This document shows, piece by piece, positions 17,100-25,651 of a stretch of DNA of 43,831 nt. Both the position numbers and the translations under genes were made by a program. The stretch comes from Bacteroidia bacterium (GTDB taxonomy: Bacteria > Bacteroidota > Bacteroidia > Cytophagales > Cyclobacteriaceae), in the NCBI GenBank assembly GCA_030430675.1, contig JAUIKU010000012.1, positions 1 to 43,831 on the forward strand. The letters are read 5' to 3'. The notes under the pieces were generated by a model that made no database searches, was not told the DNA's origin, and saw nothing but the letters and a program-made list of their open reading frames with translations. Position 1 is the stretch's first letter; the number at the start of each line of letters is the position of its first letter.

Positions 17100-18710
17100 A
17101 TGTACTCCCTGTTCGGAGCATCTTGTTTATCCGGCTTATTGCTGTGGCTGTCCTGGCCGGTAGGGCCAGGGGCGCCACTACTTTTTATTGCCTGGATCCC
17201 ACTATTCTGGGTAGATATGAATCTCTCCGGCCGCAGATCGGGCCTCAAGTTTTTCTTTCTGGTGTGGTGGGCCTGTTTGATATGGAATGTTGGTACCACC
17301 TGGTGGATCTACTACTCCACCGCAGTAGGAAGCCTGGTTGCAATGATGGCCAATGCCTTTTTAATGACCTTACCGTGGGCATTATTTCGATATACCCGCA
17401 AACTTGCCGGCGCCAACTGGGGGTATCTTGGCTGGGTACTCTATTGGTGTACTTTTGAATACATTCATTTGAACTGGGAAATTTCATGGCCCTGGCTTAC
17501 TCTGGGCAACGGTTTTGCCATGTATCCTCAATGGATCCAGTGGTATGAGTTTACCGGAGTTTTTGGCGGGACATTGTGGATCTTGCTAATCAACCTGGGT
17601 GTTTTCAGGCTGTTAGCCGGCAAAAAAAAACCAGCCATGCTGAAATTAGCAGTGCTTTCGGGATTGTTGTTGCCGATACTGGTTTCATACCTGATATACC
17701 ACAGATACCAGGAAAGCGGTGAGACGGTGGAATTTGTGGTGGTTCAACCCAACATAGATCCGTACACTGAAAAATTTATTGACAACGAAAATTTCATACA
17801 ATTTGATCAACAGGTCGACCGATTTATTCAGTTGTCAAAACAGCAGCTGACCGGTGAAACATCCTTCCTGCTTTGGCCGGAAACCGCCATCGATGGGGGT
17901 TTTGAAGAGCGCGCTCTGTTGACTTCAAACATTAAAGCAGATAGCCGGGCATTGCTGGCACGGGACCTGACACCCATAGTTAGCATGCGTAACTTTAAGC
18001 AGCAATATCCAGCGCTTTCCCTGCTTACCGGACTAACCAGTTTTCAGATGTACCCTGACCGTAGATCCGCTACCCCTACTGCCAGGACCAGCGGCGATTC
18101 GATCTATGATCTTTTTAATACCGCTTACTATCTGGGAGACAATGACCGGCTACAAACCTACCACAAATCCAAACTGGTACCAGGTCCGGAGACCATGCCC
18201 TATCCGCAGGTTTTCGGATTTCTTTCCGATCTGCTGGTTGACTTTGGTGGCACTGGCGGACAAATGGGCAAGCAGACGGAACGTACGGTATTTTTTAATA
18301 GGCAGGGAGTAGGGTTGGCACCGGCTATTTGTTATGAGTCGATCTATGGCGATTTTATGGCTCAATACGTTCGCAACGGGGCTCATTTCATCGGGATAAT
18401 TACCAACGATGGCTGGTGGAGAGATTCACCCGGCCACAAGCAGCACCTGCATTATGCAGTATTAAGGGCTATTGAAAACCGGCGCAGTATCGCCAGATCT
18501 GCCAATACCGGGATATCTGCATTTATCAATCAGAAAGGAGAAATCTTGAAGCCCACTAAATTTTGGGAGCAGGATGTTATCAAAGCAACAATACAGGCCA
18601 ATTCCAATAAGACGTTCTACACCAGATACGGAGATTATATTGCCCGTACCGCAGTTTGGCTGGCGGTTTTGGTATTTTTAGCTGCCTGGGTAAAACGACG
18701 AATTACTTAA
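17100..18710 (+). CDS. lnt: Apolipoprotein N-acyltransferase
   Basis: Starting at the ATG at 17100, the 536-residue protein has about six hydrophobic N-terminal helices, a nitrilase-like periplasmic domain and a final C-terminal helix (about 510-530). The catalytic triad can be seen: Glu261 in LLWPETAIDGG, Lys356 in YHKSKLVPGPE and Cys411 in PAICYESIYG. Lnt adds the third acyl chain to the N terminus of lipoproteins in the inner membrane. A GTG start at 17055 would extend it into rsmI; the ATG is preferred because of spacing. Its neighbour suhB begins 4 bases after the stop. Confidence 0.95.
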   Translation: MYSLFGASCLSGLLLWLSWPVGPGAPLLFIAWIPLFWVDMNLSGRRSGLKFFFLVWWACLIWNVGTTWWIYYSTAVGSLVAMMANAFLMTLPWALFRYTRKLAGANWGYLGWVLYWCTFEYIHLNWEISWPWLTLGNGFAMYPQWIQWYEFTGVFGGTLWILLINLGVFRLLAGKKKPAMLKLAVLSGLLLPILVSYLIYHRYQESGETVEFVVVQPNIDPYTEKFIDNENFIQFDQQVDRFIQLSKQQLTGETSFLLWPETAIDGGFEERALLTSNIKADSRALLARDLTPIVSMRNFKQQYPALSLLTGLTSFQMYPDRRSATPTARTSGDSIYDLFNTAYYLGDNDRLQTYHKSKLVPGPETMPYPQVFGFLSDLLVDFGGTGGQMGKQTERTVFFNRQGVGLAPAICYESIYGDFMAQYVRNGAHFIGIITNDGWWRDSPGHKQHLHYAVLRAIENRRSIARSANTGISAFINQKGEILKPTKFWEQDVIKATIQANSNKTFYTRYGDYIARTAVWLAVLVFLAAWVKRRIT

Positions 18711-18714
18711 CACC

Positions 18715-19503
18715 ATGGATCTACAAAAAATAGTTACCGAAGTCATAGATATCGCTAAGGAGGGAGGCGCATTCATCCGCCAGGAACAATCCAATTTCAA
18801 CTGGGAAAAACTGGAGTTCAAGGGCAGCAATGACCTGGTTTCCTATGTTGATCGGGAGACTGAAAAGATACTGGTCGGAAGACTGAGCAAGCTTGTTCCT
18901 GAAGCGGGGTTTATCACGGAAGAAGGAACAGTGGCCCAGCAGTCAGCGGAAATGAAATGGATTATTGACCCGTTGGATGGAACTACAAATTTTGTACATG
19001 GGATACCATTTTATTCCGTCAGTATAGCGTTGGTCTCAGGAGATGTACCGGTGCTGGGAGTGGTATACGAAGTTAGCCGAGACGAATGTTTTTATGCGGT
19101 GCAGGATGGGAAAGCATACTGCAACGGAGAGGAGATAAGTGTTTCAGCTGCCGGTTCCCTGGCCGAAAGTGTCATAACTACCGGATATCCTCACCGCGAT
19201 TTTGAACAATTACCCCATTATATCGATGCCTTATCGGCTTTAATGCCCCAAACCCAGGGCATGCGCAGATTAGGGAGTGCTGCCGCTGACCTGGCCTATG
19301 TGGCCTGTGGTCGGGTATCGTGTTTTTTCGAATCAAATCTCAATTCTTATGACGTGGCCGCAGGAGCTTTGATCGTCCAGCAGGCCGGGGGCAGGGTCAC
19401 GGATTTCCAGGGAGGTAACAACTGGCTGTTTGGACGTGAGATCATCGCCGCCAACGGGGTACACCTGGATGTGCTGGAAGTAATCCGCAGCTGTTGGAAA
19501 TAA
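18715..19503 (+). CDS. suhB: Inositol monophosphatase family protein
   Basis: The 262-residue protein has all metal-binding motifs of the IMPase family. They are EE at 69-70 in FITEEGT, DPLDGTTNF at 85-93 and the C-terminal SYDVAAGALIVQQAGG near 217-232. The GSAAADLAYVACGR segment is also present. The family dephosphorylates inositol phosphates, and sometimes fructose-1,6-bisphosphate or adenosine 3',5'-bisphosphate; SuhB in E. coli also assists rRNA transcription. The exact substrate cannot be told from sequence. It follows lnt by 4 bases and is probably the last gene of the envelope block. Confidence 0.85.
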   Translation: MDLQKIVTEVIDIAKEGGAFIRQEQSNFNWEKLEFKGSNDLVSYVDRETEKILVGRLSKLVPEAGFITEEGTVAQQSAEMKWIIDPLDGTTNFVHGIPFYSVSIALVSGDVPVLGVVYEVSRDECFYAVQDGKAYCNGEEISVSAAGSLAESVITTGYPHRDFEQLPHYIDALSALMPQTQGMRRLGSAAADLAYVACGRVSCFFESNLNSYDVAAGALIVQQAGGRVTDFQGGNNWLFGREIIAANGVHLDVLEVIRSCWK

Positions 19504-19616
19504 GCTTGGGGAGTTATAGGTTATAAGAAAACTGCCAACTGGAAACTACACAATTATTCATTGTCAATTCTTAATCTTATATTGAATCAGACAATGAAAA
19601 CCAACAAATATACGCC

Positions 19617-20519
19617 ATGAAATCATTACCCTGCTATCTGGTATGCGTGCTATTAACCGTCTTATTACTGCCGAACTTTCAGTTGCAGGCACAATCTTCG
19701 GAGAATGAAAAACTCCGCATCATAGCGTTTGGAGCCCATCCGGATGATGCCGAACTGGATGCCGGAGGAGTAGCAGCCTTGTGGGCAGCCCAGGGACATG
19801 CGGTGAAGTTTGTAGCAATGACCAATGGCGACGTCGGACATTTCCAGATGGCGGGAGGGCCGTTGGCCATACGCAGAACCGCTGAAGTGCAGGAGTGTGC
19901 CCGTTTGCTGGGTATAGAAACCGAAGTACTGGATATACATGACGGGGAACTAATGCCCACACTTGAAAATCGCAAAACCGTGGCCCGGCTGATCCGGGAA
20001 TGGCAAGCGGATATTGTGCTGTTTCACCGACCTTATGATTATCACCCCGACCACCGGTATACCGGCCAGCTGGTGCAGGATGCCGCCGTGGTAGTAGTGG
20101 CCCCGTTTTTTGTCCCAAATACCCCTCCCACCAAGAAAAATCCGGTTTTTCTTTACACCTACGACGTTTTTGAAAAACCCTATCCATTTGAACCCACTAT
20201 TGTAGTGAGTATAGATGAGGTGGTACAACAGAAATGGGATTGTATTTCCGCCATGCCTTCGCAATTTGGCGATCTACATTCCTGGCAGGCCAGTACCGGA
20301 TCTAATATTCCCACCGGAGATGCCGAACGAAAAGCCTATTTGCTTGATCGATGGAAACAACACAATAAGGCAATTGCCGATAAGTACCGTGATCGGTTGA
20401 TCGAACTCTACGGTCAGGAAAAAGGCAATCAGATCCAGTTTGCGGAGGCTTTTGAACTTTGCCAGTACGGCAGTCAGCCCGATATGGAAACCCTGAAAAA
20501 GCTGTTCCCAGGGAGTTGA
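19617..20519 (+). CDS. Secreted PIG-L/LmbE family deacetylase
   Basis: This 300-residue protein has a signal peptide (about residues 1-26, ending LQAQ). A zinc-dependent PIG-L deacetylase domain follows, with AHPDDAELDAGG at residues 40-51 and the second metal ligand in YDYHPDHRYTG. The family removes N-acetyl groups from N-acetylglucosaminyl or related substrates; bacillithiol and mycothiol enzymes belong here but are cytosolic, so the exported location suggests an extracytoplasmic sugar or glycoconjugate substrate. The catalytic aspartate-histidine set looks intact. Promoter unclear; a short upstream ATG frame is closed immediately by the gene start. Confidence 0.87.
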   Translation: MKSLPCYLVCVLLTVLLLPNFQLQAQSSENEKLRIIAFGAHPDDAELDAGGVAALWAAQGHAVKFVAMTNGDVGHFQMAGGPLAIRRTAEVQECARLLGIETEVLDIHDGELMPTLENRKTVARLIREWQADIVLFHRPYDYHPDHRYTGQLVQDAAVVVVAPFFVPNTPPTKKNPVFLYTYDVFEKPYPFEPTIVVSIDEVVQQKWDCISAMPSQFGDLHSWQASTGSNIPTGDAERKAYLLDRWKQHNKAIADKYRDRLIELYGQEKGNQIQFAEAFELCQYGSQPDMETLKKLFPGS

Positions 20520-20536
20520 AAACTGCTATAAAAAAC

Positions 20537-20566
20537 AAAACCCTGTAACGAAAGTCACAGGGTTTT
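20537..20566. terminator. Bidirectional terminator between convergent genes
   Basis: AAAACCCTGT (20537-20546) pairs with ACAGGGTTTT (20557-20566); with one mismatch the stem extends to a GAAA tetraloop. The T-run is stronger on the minus strand (TTTTGTTTTTT). It lies 18 bases after the deacetylase stop and 19 before the end of the convergent gene, so it can end transcription from both sides. Confidence 0.78.
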
Positions 20567-20584
20567 ATATGGCAGGTGCATTAA

Positions 20585-20974
20585 TTAACCAAGTTTGTGT
20601 TTATAGTGTTGGAGATACAAAGCTGTGGAAAGGCCGGTCATGATGAGCAACAACATCAACACTGCCATTTCGCTTCCCATCTGCTCCCAGGTACCGTGAA
20701 CCGCATCGGTGCCGAAAACCAGGTAGATTACAAAAGCCGCCAGTGCGCCGAATAATGAGATGGCAAATATCATTATGCCGTTTTCAAAGGCAAATAACCC
20801 CTTTCGTCTCTGAAGCTTTTGCTTATTCAACAACTTGTGTAAAATCTCCTTTTCTGCATTTATAGAATTTACTTTTGATTTCAAATCCGGAGTGGTGGAA
20901 ATAGTTAATTCACTAAGCAATTCCTTCAATTCCATCTCCTTAGTTTGTAATTCTTTTTCAATTGCCGCTACCAT
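20585..20974 (-). CDS. Small membrane protein with coiled coil and two helices
   Basis: This 129-residue protein starts with a charged coiled-coil half (residues 1-60, rich in Glu, Lys and Leu). Two transmembrane helices follow, near 67-87 (IMIFAISLFGALAAFVIYLVF) and 103-123 (VLMLLLIMTGLSTALYLQHY). I do not recognise a family. It stands alone, convergent with the deacetylase gene and followed on the left by the shared terminator. Frame length, ATG start and membrane pattern support a real gene, but the function is unknown. Confidence 0.65.
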   Translation of the reverse strand: MVAAIEKELQTKEMELKELLSELTISTTPDLKSKVNSINAEKEILHKLLNKQKLQRRKGLFAFENGIMIFAISLFGALAAFVIYLVFGTDAVHGTWEQMGSEMAVLMLLLIMTGLSTALYLQHYKHKLG

Positions 20975-21133
20975 TATTAATTTATTTATATTAAATATTG
21001 AAATATGTCAAATACTATTGTTTGGTGGTTTATACATTCACGTCACAAAAAGTAACCACAATTCCGGTAATCTTTCTGATGTAAGAAAATGAGTGAAATT
21101 CAAAATATTGGTATAAGCAACTGTATATCAGTA

Positions 21134-21152
21134 ATATAGATTGGATCTATAT
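21134..21152. repeat. Inverted repeat ATATAGAT-TGG-ATCTATAT
   Basis: An exact 8-base inverted repeat with a 3-base centre, in an AT-rich stretch. It could be a protein-binding site or a hairpin; AT-richness makes chance a fair alternative. Confidence 0.3.
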
Positions 21153-21170
21153 GCGTTATATTTCGGAGAA

Positions 21171-21193
21171 AATAAAAAATTGGAGATCGCTCC
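21171..21193 (-). terminator. Weak terminator after the radical SAM gene
   Basis: On the minus strand GGAG-CGAT-CTCC is followed by AATTTTTTATT, starting 8 bases after the radical SAM stop. The stem has only 4 base pairs, so the call is tentative. Confidence 0.35.
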
Positions 21194-21200
21194 TCAGTCT

Positions 21201-22223
21201 TCAACTAAAAACTTTTGTCCCTTCCGTACAGTTGCTGCAGATATCAATTTGTGACCGTGCCCTGGTGAGATCACTGCGGAATTTACGGTATTTCTGGCCA
21301 TGCCAAAGATCTTTGAATTGCTCCCCCTTCATACTTCCCATGGGATGATGGGCATCTTTATCGAAACAACAGGGTACTATTTGGCCGTCCCAGGTCATTA
21401 CACAACTGTGCCACATTCTCCAGCAATGGTTAAACAGTTGATTTTTTAAGCTGAAGCCACCGTCTTTATTTCTTTTATAGCGACTGTATTTTTCATTCTC
21501 AGGAATCAGATCAGAACCCTGTTCATAATCGTAGATCTGTGCTGTTTTTAGTGCAACCTGGTCTACTCCCAGCTGGGCCGCAAGTTGTTCCACTTCCGTC
21601 ACCTGGTGCTCATTGGGCTTTACCACCAGGAACTGAAAAATAACATGGGGGGTGCTACTGCCCAGTTTTTTCTTCCATTTTATGATTTCTTTGGTCCCTG
21701 AAAGCACTCGCTCCAGCTTACCGCCAACGCGATAGCTCTGGTAGGTATCCTGGGTGGTGCCGTCTATGGAAATTATCAAGCGATCCAGCCCCGAGGCTAT
21801 GGTTTTTCGGGCGTTTTCCTCCGTCAAATAATGTGCATTGGTGGAAGTACTGGTGTAGATCTTTCTTTTAGCGGCTTCATCGACCAGGTCGAAAAACTGC
21901 GGGTGCAGATAAGGTTCTCCCTGGAAATAAAGCGTCAAGTACCAAAGTACATCTTGCAGTTCATCCAGCATTTTCGTATAAAGGTCCAGCTCCAGCATAC
22001 CTGTGGGCCGGGTGAAACTCCGTAGCCCGCTGGGACATTCGGGACATCGCAGATTGCAACTGGTGGTGGGTTCCACTGAAATGCTCACCGGTAATCCCCA
22101 GGGGTGAGAATAGGGCGTCACCCGCGAAACGTAATAGCTGCTCAGTATTTTAAAAGCATTCCAGGCCCGCAAGGCAGTGACTTTTGACAGGAAGTTTAAA
22201 CCATCAACATAATACGGCCGCAT
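21201..22223 (-). CDS. Radical SAM/SPASM domain protein
   Basis: From the ATG at 22223 the product has 340 residues. The CX3CX2C cluster motif is C56, C60 and C63 in CNLRCPECPSG. The C-terminal third is cysteine-rich (CWRMWHSCVM, IVPCCFDKDAHHP, DICSNC), consistent with a SPASM domain holding auxiliary FeS clusters. Such enzymes modify peptides or proteins, or mature other enzymes; no precursor peptide gene is visible beside it, so the substrate is unknown. The longer frame starting at 22418 is rejected, since it would overlap the divergent DUF4230 gene and lacks homology-like sequence. It is divergently transcribed from that gene. Confidence 0.87.
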   Translation of the reverse strand: MRPYYVDGLNFLSKVTALRAWNAFKILSSYYVSRVTPYSHPWGLPVSISVEPTTSCNLRCPECPSGLRSFTRPTGMLELDLYTKMLDELQDVLWYLTLYFQGEPYLHPQFFDLVDEAAKRKIYTSTSTNAHYLTEENARKTIASGLDRLIISIDGTTQDTYQSYRVGGKLERVLSGTKEIIKWKKKLGSSTPHVIFQFLVVKPNEHQVTEVEQLAAQLGVDQVALKTAQIYDYEQGSDLIPENEKYSRYKRNKDGGFSLKNQLFNHCWRMWHSCVMTWDGQIVPCCFDKDAHHPMGSMKGEQFKDLWHGQKYRKFRSDLTRARSQIDICSNCTEGTKVFS

Positions 22224-22286
22224 AATAAAAACAATAGGACTTTTATTACCTTTAACTGAGACCAAAATACTCCTGACCGATAAAAA

Positions 22287-22925
22287 ATGCGAGCTCTGAA
22301 AGTCTTTTTTTGGGTTTTTCCATGGTTGGTGGCCATAGTGTGCGGACTTTGGTTTTGGCACAATTGGTCTGAAATCGAGCTCTTCCCCAAGCAGCAGGAA
22401 GAAATGTCCGCGCGGCACTCTTTGGTATTAGAGCGAATGATCACCATGGGCAAGCTGGAGTTGATAAAATACCACTTCCAGGAAATCACTGAAATTGAAA
22501 AAGTGGGAAAGGATTTCTATAACCTGTTCAAACTGGAAAATGATTCCCGGGCCGTATTAATTTCCAAGGGTGAGGCGGTAGGTTGTATTGACCTTACGCG
22601 TATGGAAGTACGGCACATACGGGAAACAAACGACAGCATCATCGTACAGTTGCCGCCTCCTGAATTGTGCTATTTCAAACTTGATCTTGATAATACCAGG
22701 ATTTACGCTATCGAGACAGGCCTTTTCACCAGTGAAAAGGGGTTCATTGAAGAAGCCTATAAGAGCGCGGAAAAACAAATCAGGGAGTCGGCCATTGAGT
22801 CGGGAATCCTGCAGGAAGCCAAAAACAATGCAGAGATCGTTTTAAAGCCATTGTTGGAAGAAATTTCCGGGAAACAAGTGGTGATTGTATATGACCTGCA
22901 AACCATAAAAATCGGAAACCGCTGA
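22287..22925 (+). CDS. DUF4230 membrane-anchored protein
   Basis: The 212-residue product has one N-terminal membrane helix (about 8-25). The rest is a DUF4230-type region with LVLERMITMGKLELIKYHFQ, ISKGEAVGCIDLTRMEV and VQLPPPELCYFKLDLDNTRI. Members occur in many Bacteroidota and other bacteria and have no known function. A helical segment near 150-185 (EEAYKSAEKQIRESAIESGI) may form a coiled coil. It starts 63 bases from the divergent radical SAM start. Confidence 0.8.
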   Translation: MRALKVFFWVFPWLVAIVCGLWFWHNWSEIELFPKQQEEMSARHSLVLERMITMGKLELIKYHFQEITEIEKVGKDFYNLFKLENDSRAVLISKGEAVGCIDLTRMEVRHIRETNDSIIVQLPPPELCYFKLDLDNTRIYAIETGLFTSEKGFIEEAYKSAEKQIRESAIESGILQEAKNNAEIVLKPLLEEISGKQVVIVYDLQTIKIGNR

Positions 22926-23016
22926 TAACCAAATACAGAAATTAGGGGTCAATGTTGGACATTCTAAATTCTTACCGGTATCTTATCGGAATATTTCAGA
23001 AGATATTTCAGAACAA

Positions 23017-24327
23017 ATGAGAATTAAGCACAAAAATACAGTAGGAGAAGACCGCCGGAGTTTTATTAAGAAAACCGGCATGGCGGTATTGGGTAGTTCT
23101 ATGGCCTTCAATATCGGTCGTGCAAAATCAGTTCCAAATACCAATGACGAGACCTTAAAAGTTGGTCTGGTGGGTTGCGGAGGCAGAGGAACCGGGGCAG
23201 CGGGACAAGCGCTTAGTGCGGACCCCAATGTGGTATTACATGCCATGGCGGATATCTTTCCGGATCGTCTGGACAAATCCTTAAGCGCACTATTGGAAAT
23301 TCATCCCCAAAAGGTAGCGGTAGATGAAGACCACAAATTTATTGGATTCGATGCCTACCAGAAGCTTATAGATTCGGACGTGGATGTAGTGCTGCTGGCC
23401 ACGCCACCGGCATTCCGACCGGACCATTTGCAAGCTACAATTGCAGCAGGCAAACACGCTTTTGCAGAGAAACCGATGGCGGTTGATGCTCCGGGAGTTA
23501 GAAAAGTGCTGGCAGCAGCTAAAAGTGCCAAGGAAAAAGGTCTTTCATTAACTTCAGGTTATTGCCTGCGCTATGACAATGCCAAACGAGCATTTTTTGA
23601 AAGAATTCTGGATGGCCAGATTGGTGACATAAAGTCTATGAACTCCACCAGGTATGGAGGTGAATTATGGTATAAACCACGTCAACCGGATTGGACCCAG
23701 ATGGAATACCAGTTGAGGAACTGGTACTACTATCACTGGTTGTCAGGTGATTTCGTGGTAGAAATGCACGTGCATAATATTGACCTGATGGCCTGGGCCA
23801 TGGGCGACCAGACTCCGTTAAACGCAGTGGGTATCGGTGGTCGCCAGGTGAGAGTTGACCCGAAGTACGGTGACATTTATGATCATTTAGCAGTGGAATA
23901 CGAATATGAGGGCACTACCAGGGGGTATCACTTTGGACGTCAGTACAATGGCTGCTCATCCAAGCAGATATTGGATATTGTAGGCAGCAAAGGAACAGCG
24001 CACATTGATCGCAGGGGCAACCATATAATCCACGGTACCAGTGATTGGGAGTTTGACGGAGAAAAGAATAATATGTACCAGACTGAGCACGATGAGCTGT
24101 TCGCGGCCATAAGAAAGGGGGAACCAACCAATGATGGTGTATGGATGGCCAATACTACTATGTTGGGTATTCTGGCCAGAATGGTAGCCTATAGTGGTCA
24201 AACCATTAGTTGGGAAGAAGCCATCAATTCAGATATGTCTGTTGGTCCGGCTATCGATGACTACAGCTGGGAATTGGAATGGCCCAATGGTGAAGTGGCG
24301 GTTCCCGGAGTAACCCAGGTGCTGTAG
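23017..24327 (+). CDS. Gfo/Idh/MocA family oxidoreductase, Tat-exported
   Basis: This 436-residue protein starts with a Tat-type signal ([20 protein letters not shown], residues 12-31), so it is probably exported folded. The NAD(P) site is VGCGGRGTG near 52-60, and the catalytic EKP motif is in [10 protein letters not shown]. The C-terminal oxidoreductase half follows. Family members oxidise or reduce sugars and inositols; exported versions in Bacteroidota act with DUF1080 proteins in keto-sugar metabolism, and the following gene is such a protein, with which it shares an overlapping TAGTG stop/start. The upstream region has two copies of ATATTTCAGA, 12 bases apart. Confidence 0.92.
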   Translation: MRIKHKNTVGEDRRSFIKKTGMAVLGSSMAFNIGRAKSVPNTNDETLKVGLVGCGGRGTGAAGQALSADPNVVLHAMADIFPDRLDKSLSALLEIHPQKVAVDEDHKFIGFDAYQKLIDSDVDVVLLATPPAFRPDHLQATIAAGKHAFAEKPMAVDAPGVRKVLAAAKSAKEKGLSLTSGYCLRYDNAKRAFFERILDGQIGDIKSMNSTRYGGELWYKPRQPDWTQMEYQLRNWYYYHWLSGDFVVEMHVHNIDLMAWAMGDQTPLNAVGIGGRQVRVDPKYGDIYDHLAVEYEYEGTTRGYHFGRQYNGCSSKQILDIVGSKGTAHIDRRGNHIIHGTSDWEFDGEKNNMYQTEHDELFAAIRKGEPTNDGVWMANTTMLGILARMVAYSGQTISWEEAINSDMSVGPAIDDYSWELEWPNGEVAVPGVTQVL

Positions 24328-25079
24328 TGCCTGCTTTTACCAATTACCCAAAATGGCTATGGGCTCTTCTGCTGGTGTTGGCGCCCATTACCTCCCTGGT
24401 TCAGGGTCAGTCTAATGAACTTTTATTCGAATTTGGAGAGGAGATTCCCTGGGAAGCAAAGTATTCGGGTAAAGGTCCGGCCGGTCAGTCAATAAAGTGG
24501 TTCAACGTAAACACTACCCCTGAAACCTGGTCCTGGAAGCAGGATAAATTGATCTGTTCCGGAAATCCCATAGGAGTGGTGCGATCGGAAAAGCAGTATG
24601 AGAATTTCATCATGCACATTGAGTGGATGCATATGGAACCGGGAGGAAATTCGGGAACTTTTATCTGGAGTAAGGCCATACCGGGGGAAAACAGGTTGCC
24701 GGATGGCGTGGAAGTGCAGATGCTTGAGTTGGACTGGGTCACTCTAAATACCAGGGATGGCAAGAAGCCGCCTGAAGCCTATGTACAGGGGGAGCTATTC
24801 GGAGTAGGAGGGGTAAAGATCGTTCCGGATAACCCCCGGGGGGAAAGAAGTAAATCAATCGAGCATTTGTGCAAACCTCGTGGTGAGTGGAATACCTACG
24901 ATGTAGTTTGTGTTGACGGGGTGGTAAAGCTGTCGGTTAACGGAGTATTTGTAAATGGCATTAGCAAGTCTACCCAAAAGAAGGGACATATTTGTTTGGA
25001 GGCTGAGGGCGCTGAAATACACTTCAGGAACTTGAAAATTGTAGAACTGCCCCGGAATTCCACAGCAGGTCAGGAATAA
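24327..25079 (+). CDS. DUF1080 protein (3-keto-disaccharide hydrolase-like), exported
   Basis: The 250-residue product starts with GTG at 24327 ([20 protein letters not shown] as read). There is no in-frame ATG near the N terminus, and the GTG shares its G with the preceding stop (TAGTG), so the genes are probably translationally coupled. A signal peptide of about 28 residues (ending VQGQS) precedes the DUF1080 concanavalin-like fold. Typical features are [20 protein letters not shown] and the ending [23 protein letters not shown]1080 includes hydrolases of 3-keto-glycosides made by exported dehydrogenases. A role in periplasmic keto-sugar breakdown together with the Gfo/Idh/MocA enzyme is inferred. 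Confidence 0.88.
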   Translation: MPAFTNYPKWLWALLLVLAPITSLVQGQSNELLFEFGEEIPWEAKYSGKGPAGQSIKWFNVNTTPETWSWKQDKLICSGNPIGVVRSEKQYENFIMHIEWMHMEPGGNSGTFIWSKAIPGENRLPDGVEVQMLELDWVTLNTRDGKKPPEAYVQGELFGVGGVKIVPDNPRGERSKSIEHLCKPRGEWNTYDVVCVDGVVKLSVNGVFVNGISKSTQKKGHICLEAEGAEIHFRNLKIVELPRNSTAGQE

Positions 25080-25081
25080 AG

Positions 25082-25104
25082 CCGGGTACGTTGCGGCAAC
25101 CCGG
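25082..25104 (+). terminator. Hairpin after DUF1080 gene
   Basis: CCGGGT (25082-25087) pairs with ACCCGG (25099-25104) across an 11-base loop, flanked by A on the left and TTT on the right. It lies just after the DUF1080 stop and before the convergent recX end, so it is a likely terminator, though the T-run is short. Confidence 0.45.
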
Positions 25105-25118
25105 TTTCTCGTCCGGGT

Positions 25119-25598
25119 TTACCGGCTCGCTTCCCCGGATTTTAAAAGCTCCCATACCAGTTCCGGTTCAAATCCCTTTGATATTACAAAACGGGCAATC
25201 TTGTGGTGCCGAACAAAGGGGTCAGATTCATTGATCAGGCGTTCTTTTTTTTTCAGCAGGTTAATCATAGTCTCTCTATAATCCTGTTGGGAAAGGCCTT
25301 CTAAGGCTTCCTCAATACATTGTTGATCTACTTTGTGGCTTTCCAGACCCTGCTTAATTTTTATTTTCCCCCATTTATTGTTTCGCAACTTGCCATGGGC
25401 ATAGGCACTGGCAAATCTCTTTTCATCGAGAAAGTTTTCTGCAACCAAATCGGTCAGCACCAATTGCTGCTCCTCTGCATTGAGCCCGTAAACGGCCAGT
25501 TTCTGCCTCACTTCTTCCGGGGCCCTTTCCCGGTAGGAGCAGAACCGGGCAGCCTTCAACTTCGCCTGGCGAACCAGGTCTTTTTCCATCTTGGACAT
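25119..25598 (-). CDS. recX: Regulatory protein RecX
   Basis: The 159-residue basic protein is a RecX family member with three helical repeats. Typical segments are AARFCSYRERAPEEVRQKL, VAENFLDEKRFASAYAHGKL, NNKWGKIKIKQGLESHKV and the final RFVISKGFEPELVWELL. RecX binds RecA filaments and limits recombinase activity. It is convergent with the DUF1080 gene and divergent from the MFS gene, and no recA is nearby. ATG start at 25598. Confidence 0.92.
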   Translation of the reverse strand: MSKMEKDLVRQAKLKAARFCSYRERAPEEVRQKLAVYGLNAEEQQLVLTDLVAENFLDEKRFASAYAHGKLRNNKWGKIKIKQGLESHKVDQQCIEEALEGLSQQDYRETMINLLKKKERLINESDPFVRHHKIARFVISKGFEPELVWELLKSGEASR

Positions 25599-25651
25599 AG
25601 TGACTATATTACAACCGGCGAAAAACCGGTGATCGGATAATATACAAATAA

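Larger units (their letters stand above)
20975..21200. other. AT-rich intergenic region of 226 bases
   Basis: This lies between two minus-strand genes. Its left half is strongly AT-rich (upstream of the 129-residue protein) and may hold its promoter. It contains an 8-base inverted repeat at 21134-21152 and a 4-base GC hairpin next to T-runs after the radical SAM gene. I see no gene; the short frames are not convincing. Confidence 0.4.

Noticed and set aside
19720-20187. 155-residue minus-strand frame
   Set aside because: Antisense to the PIG-L deacetylase; arginine/proline-rich with no recognisable domain.
20835-21092. 85-residue plus-strand frame
   Set aside because: Mostly antisense to the small membrane protein gene, with an unlikely composition; no promoter or conserved motif.
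21151-21348. 65-residue plus-strand frame
   Set aside because: Antisense to the 3' end of the radical SAM gene.
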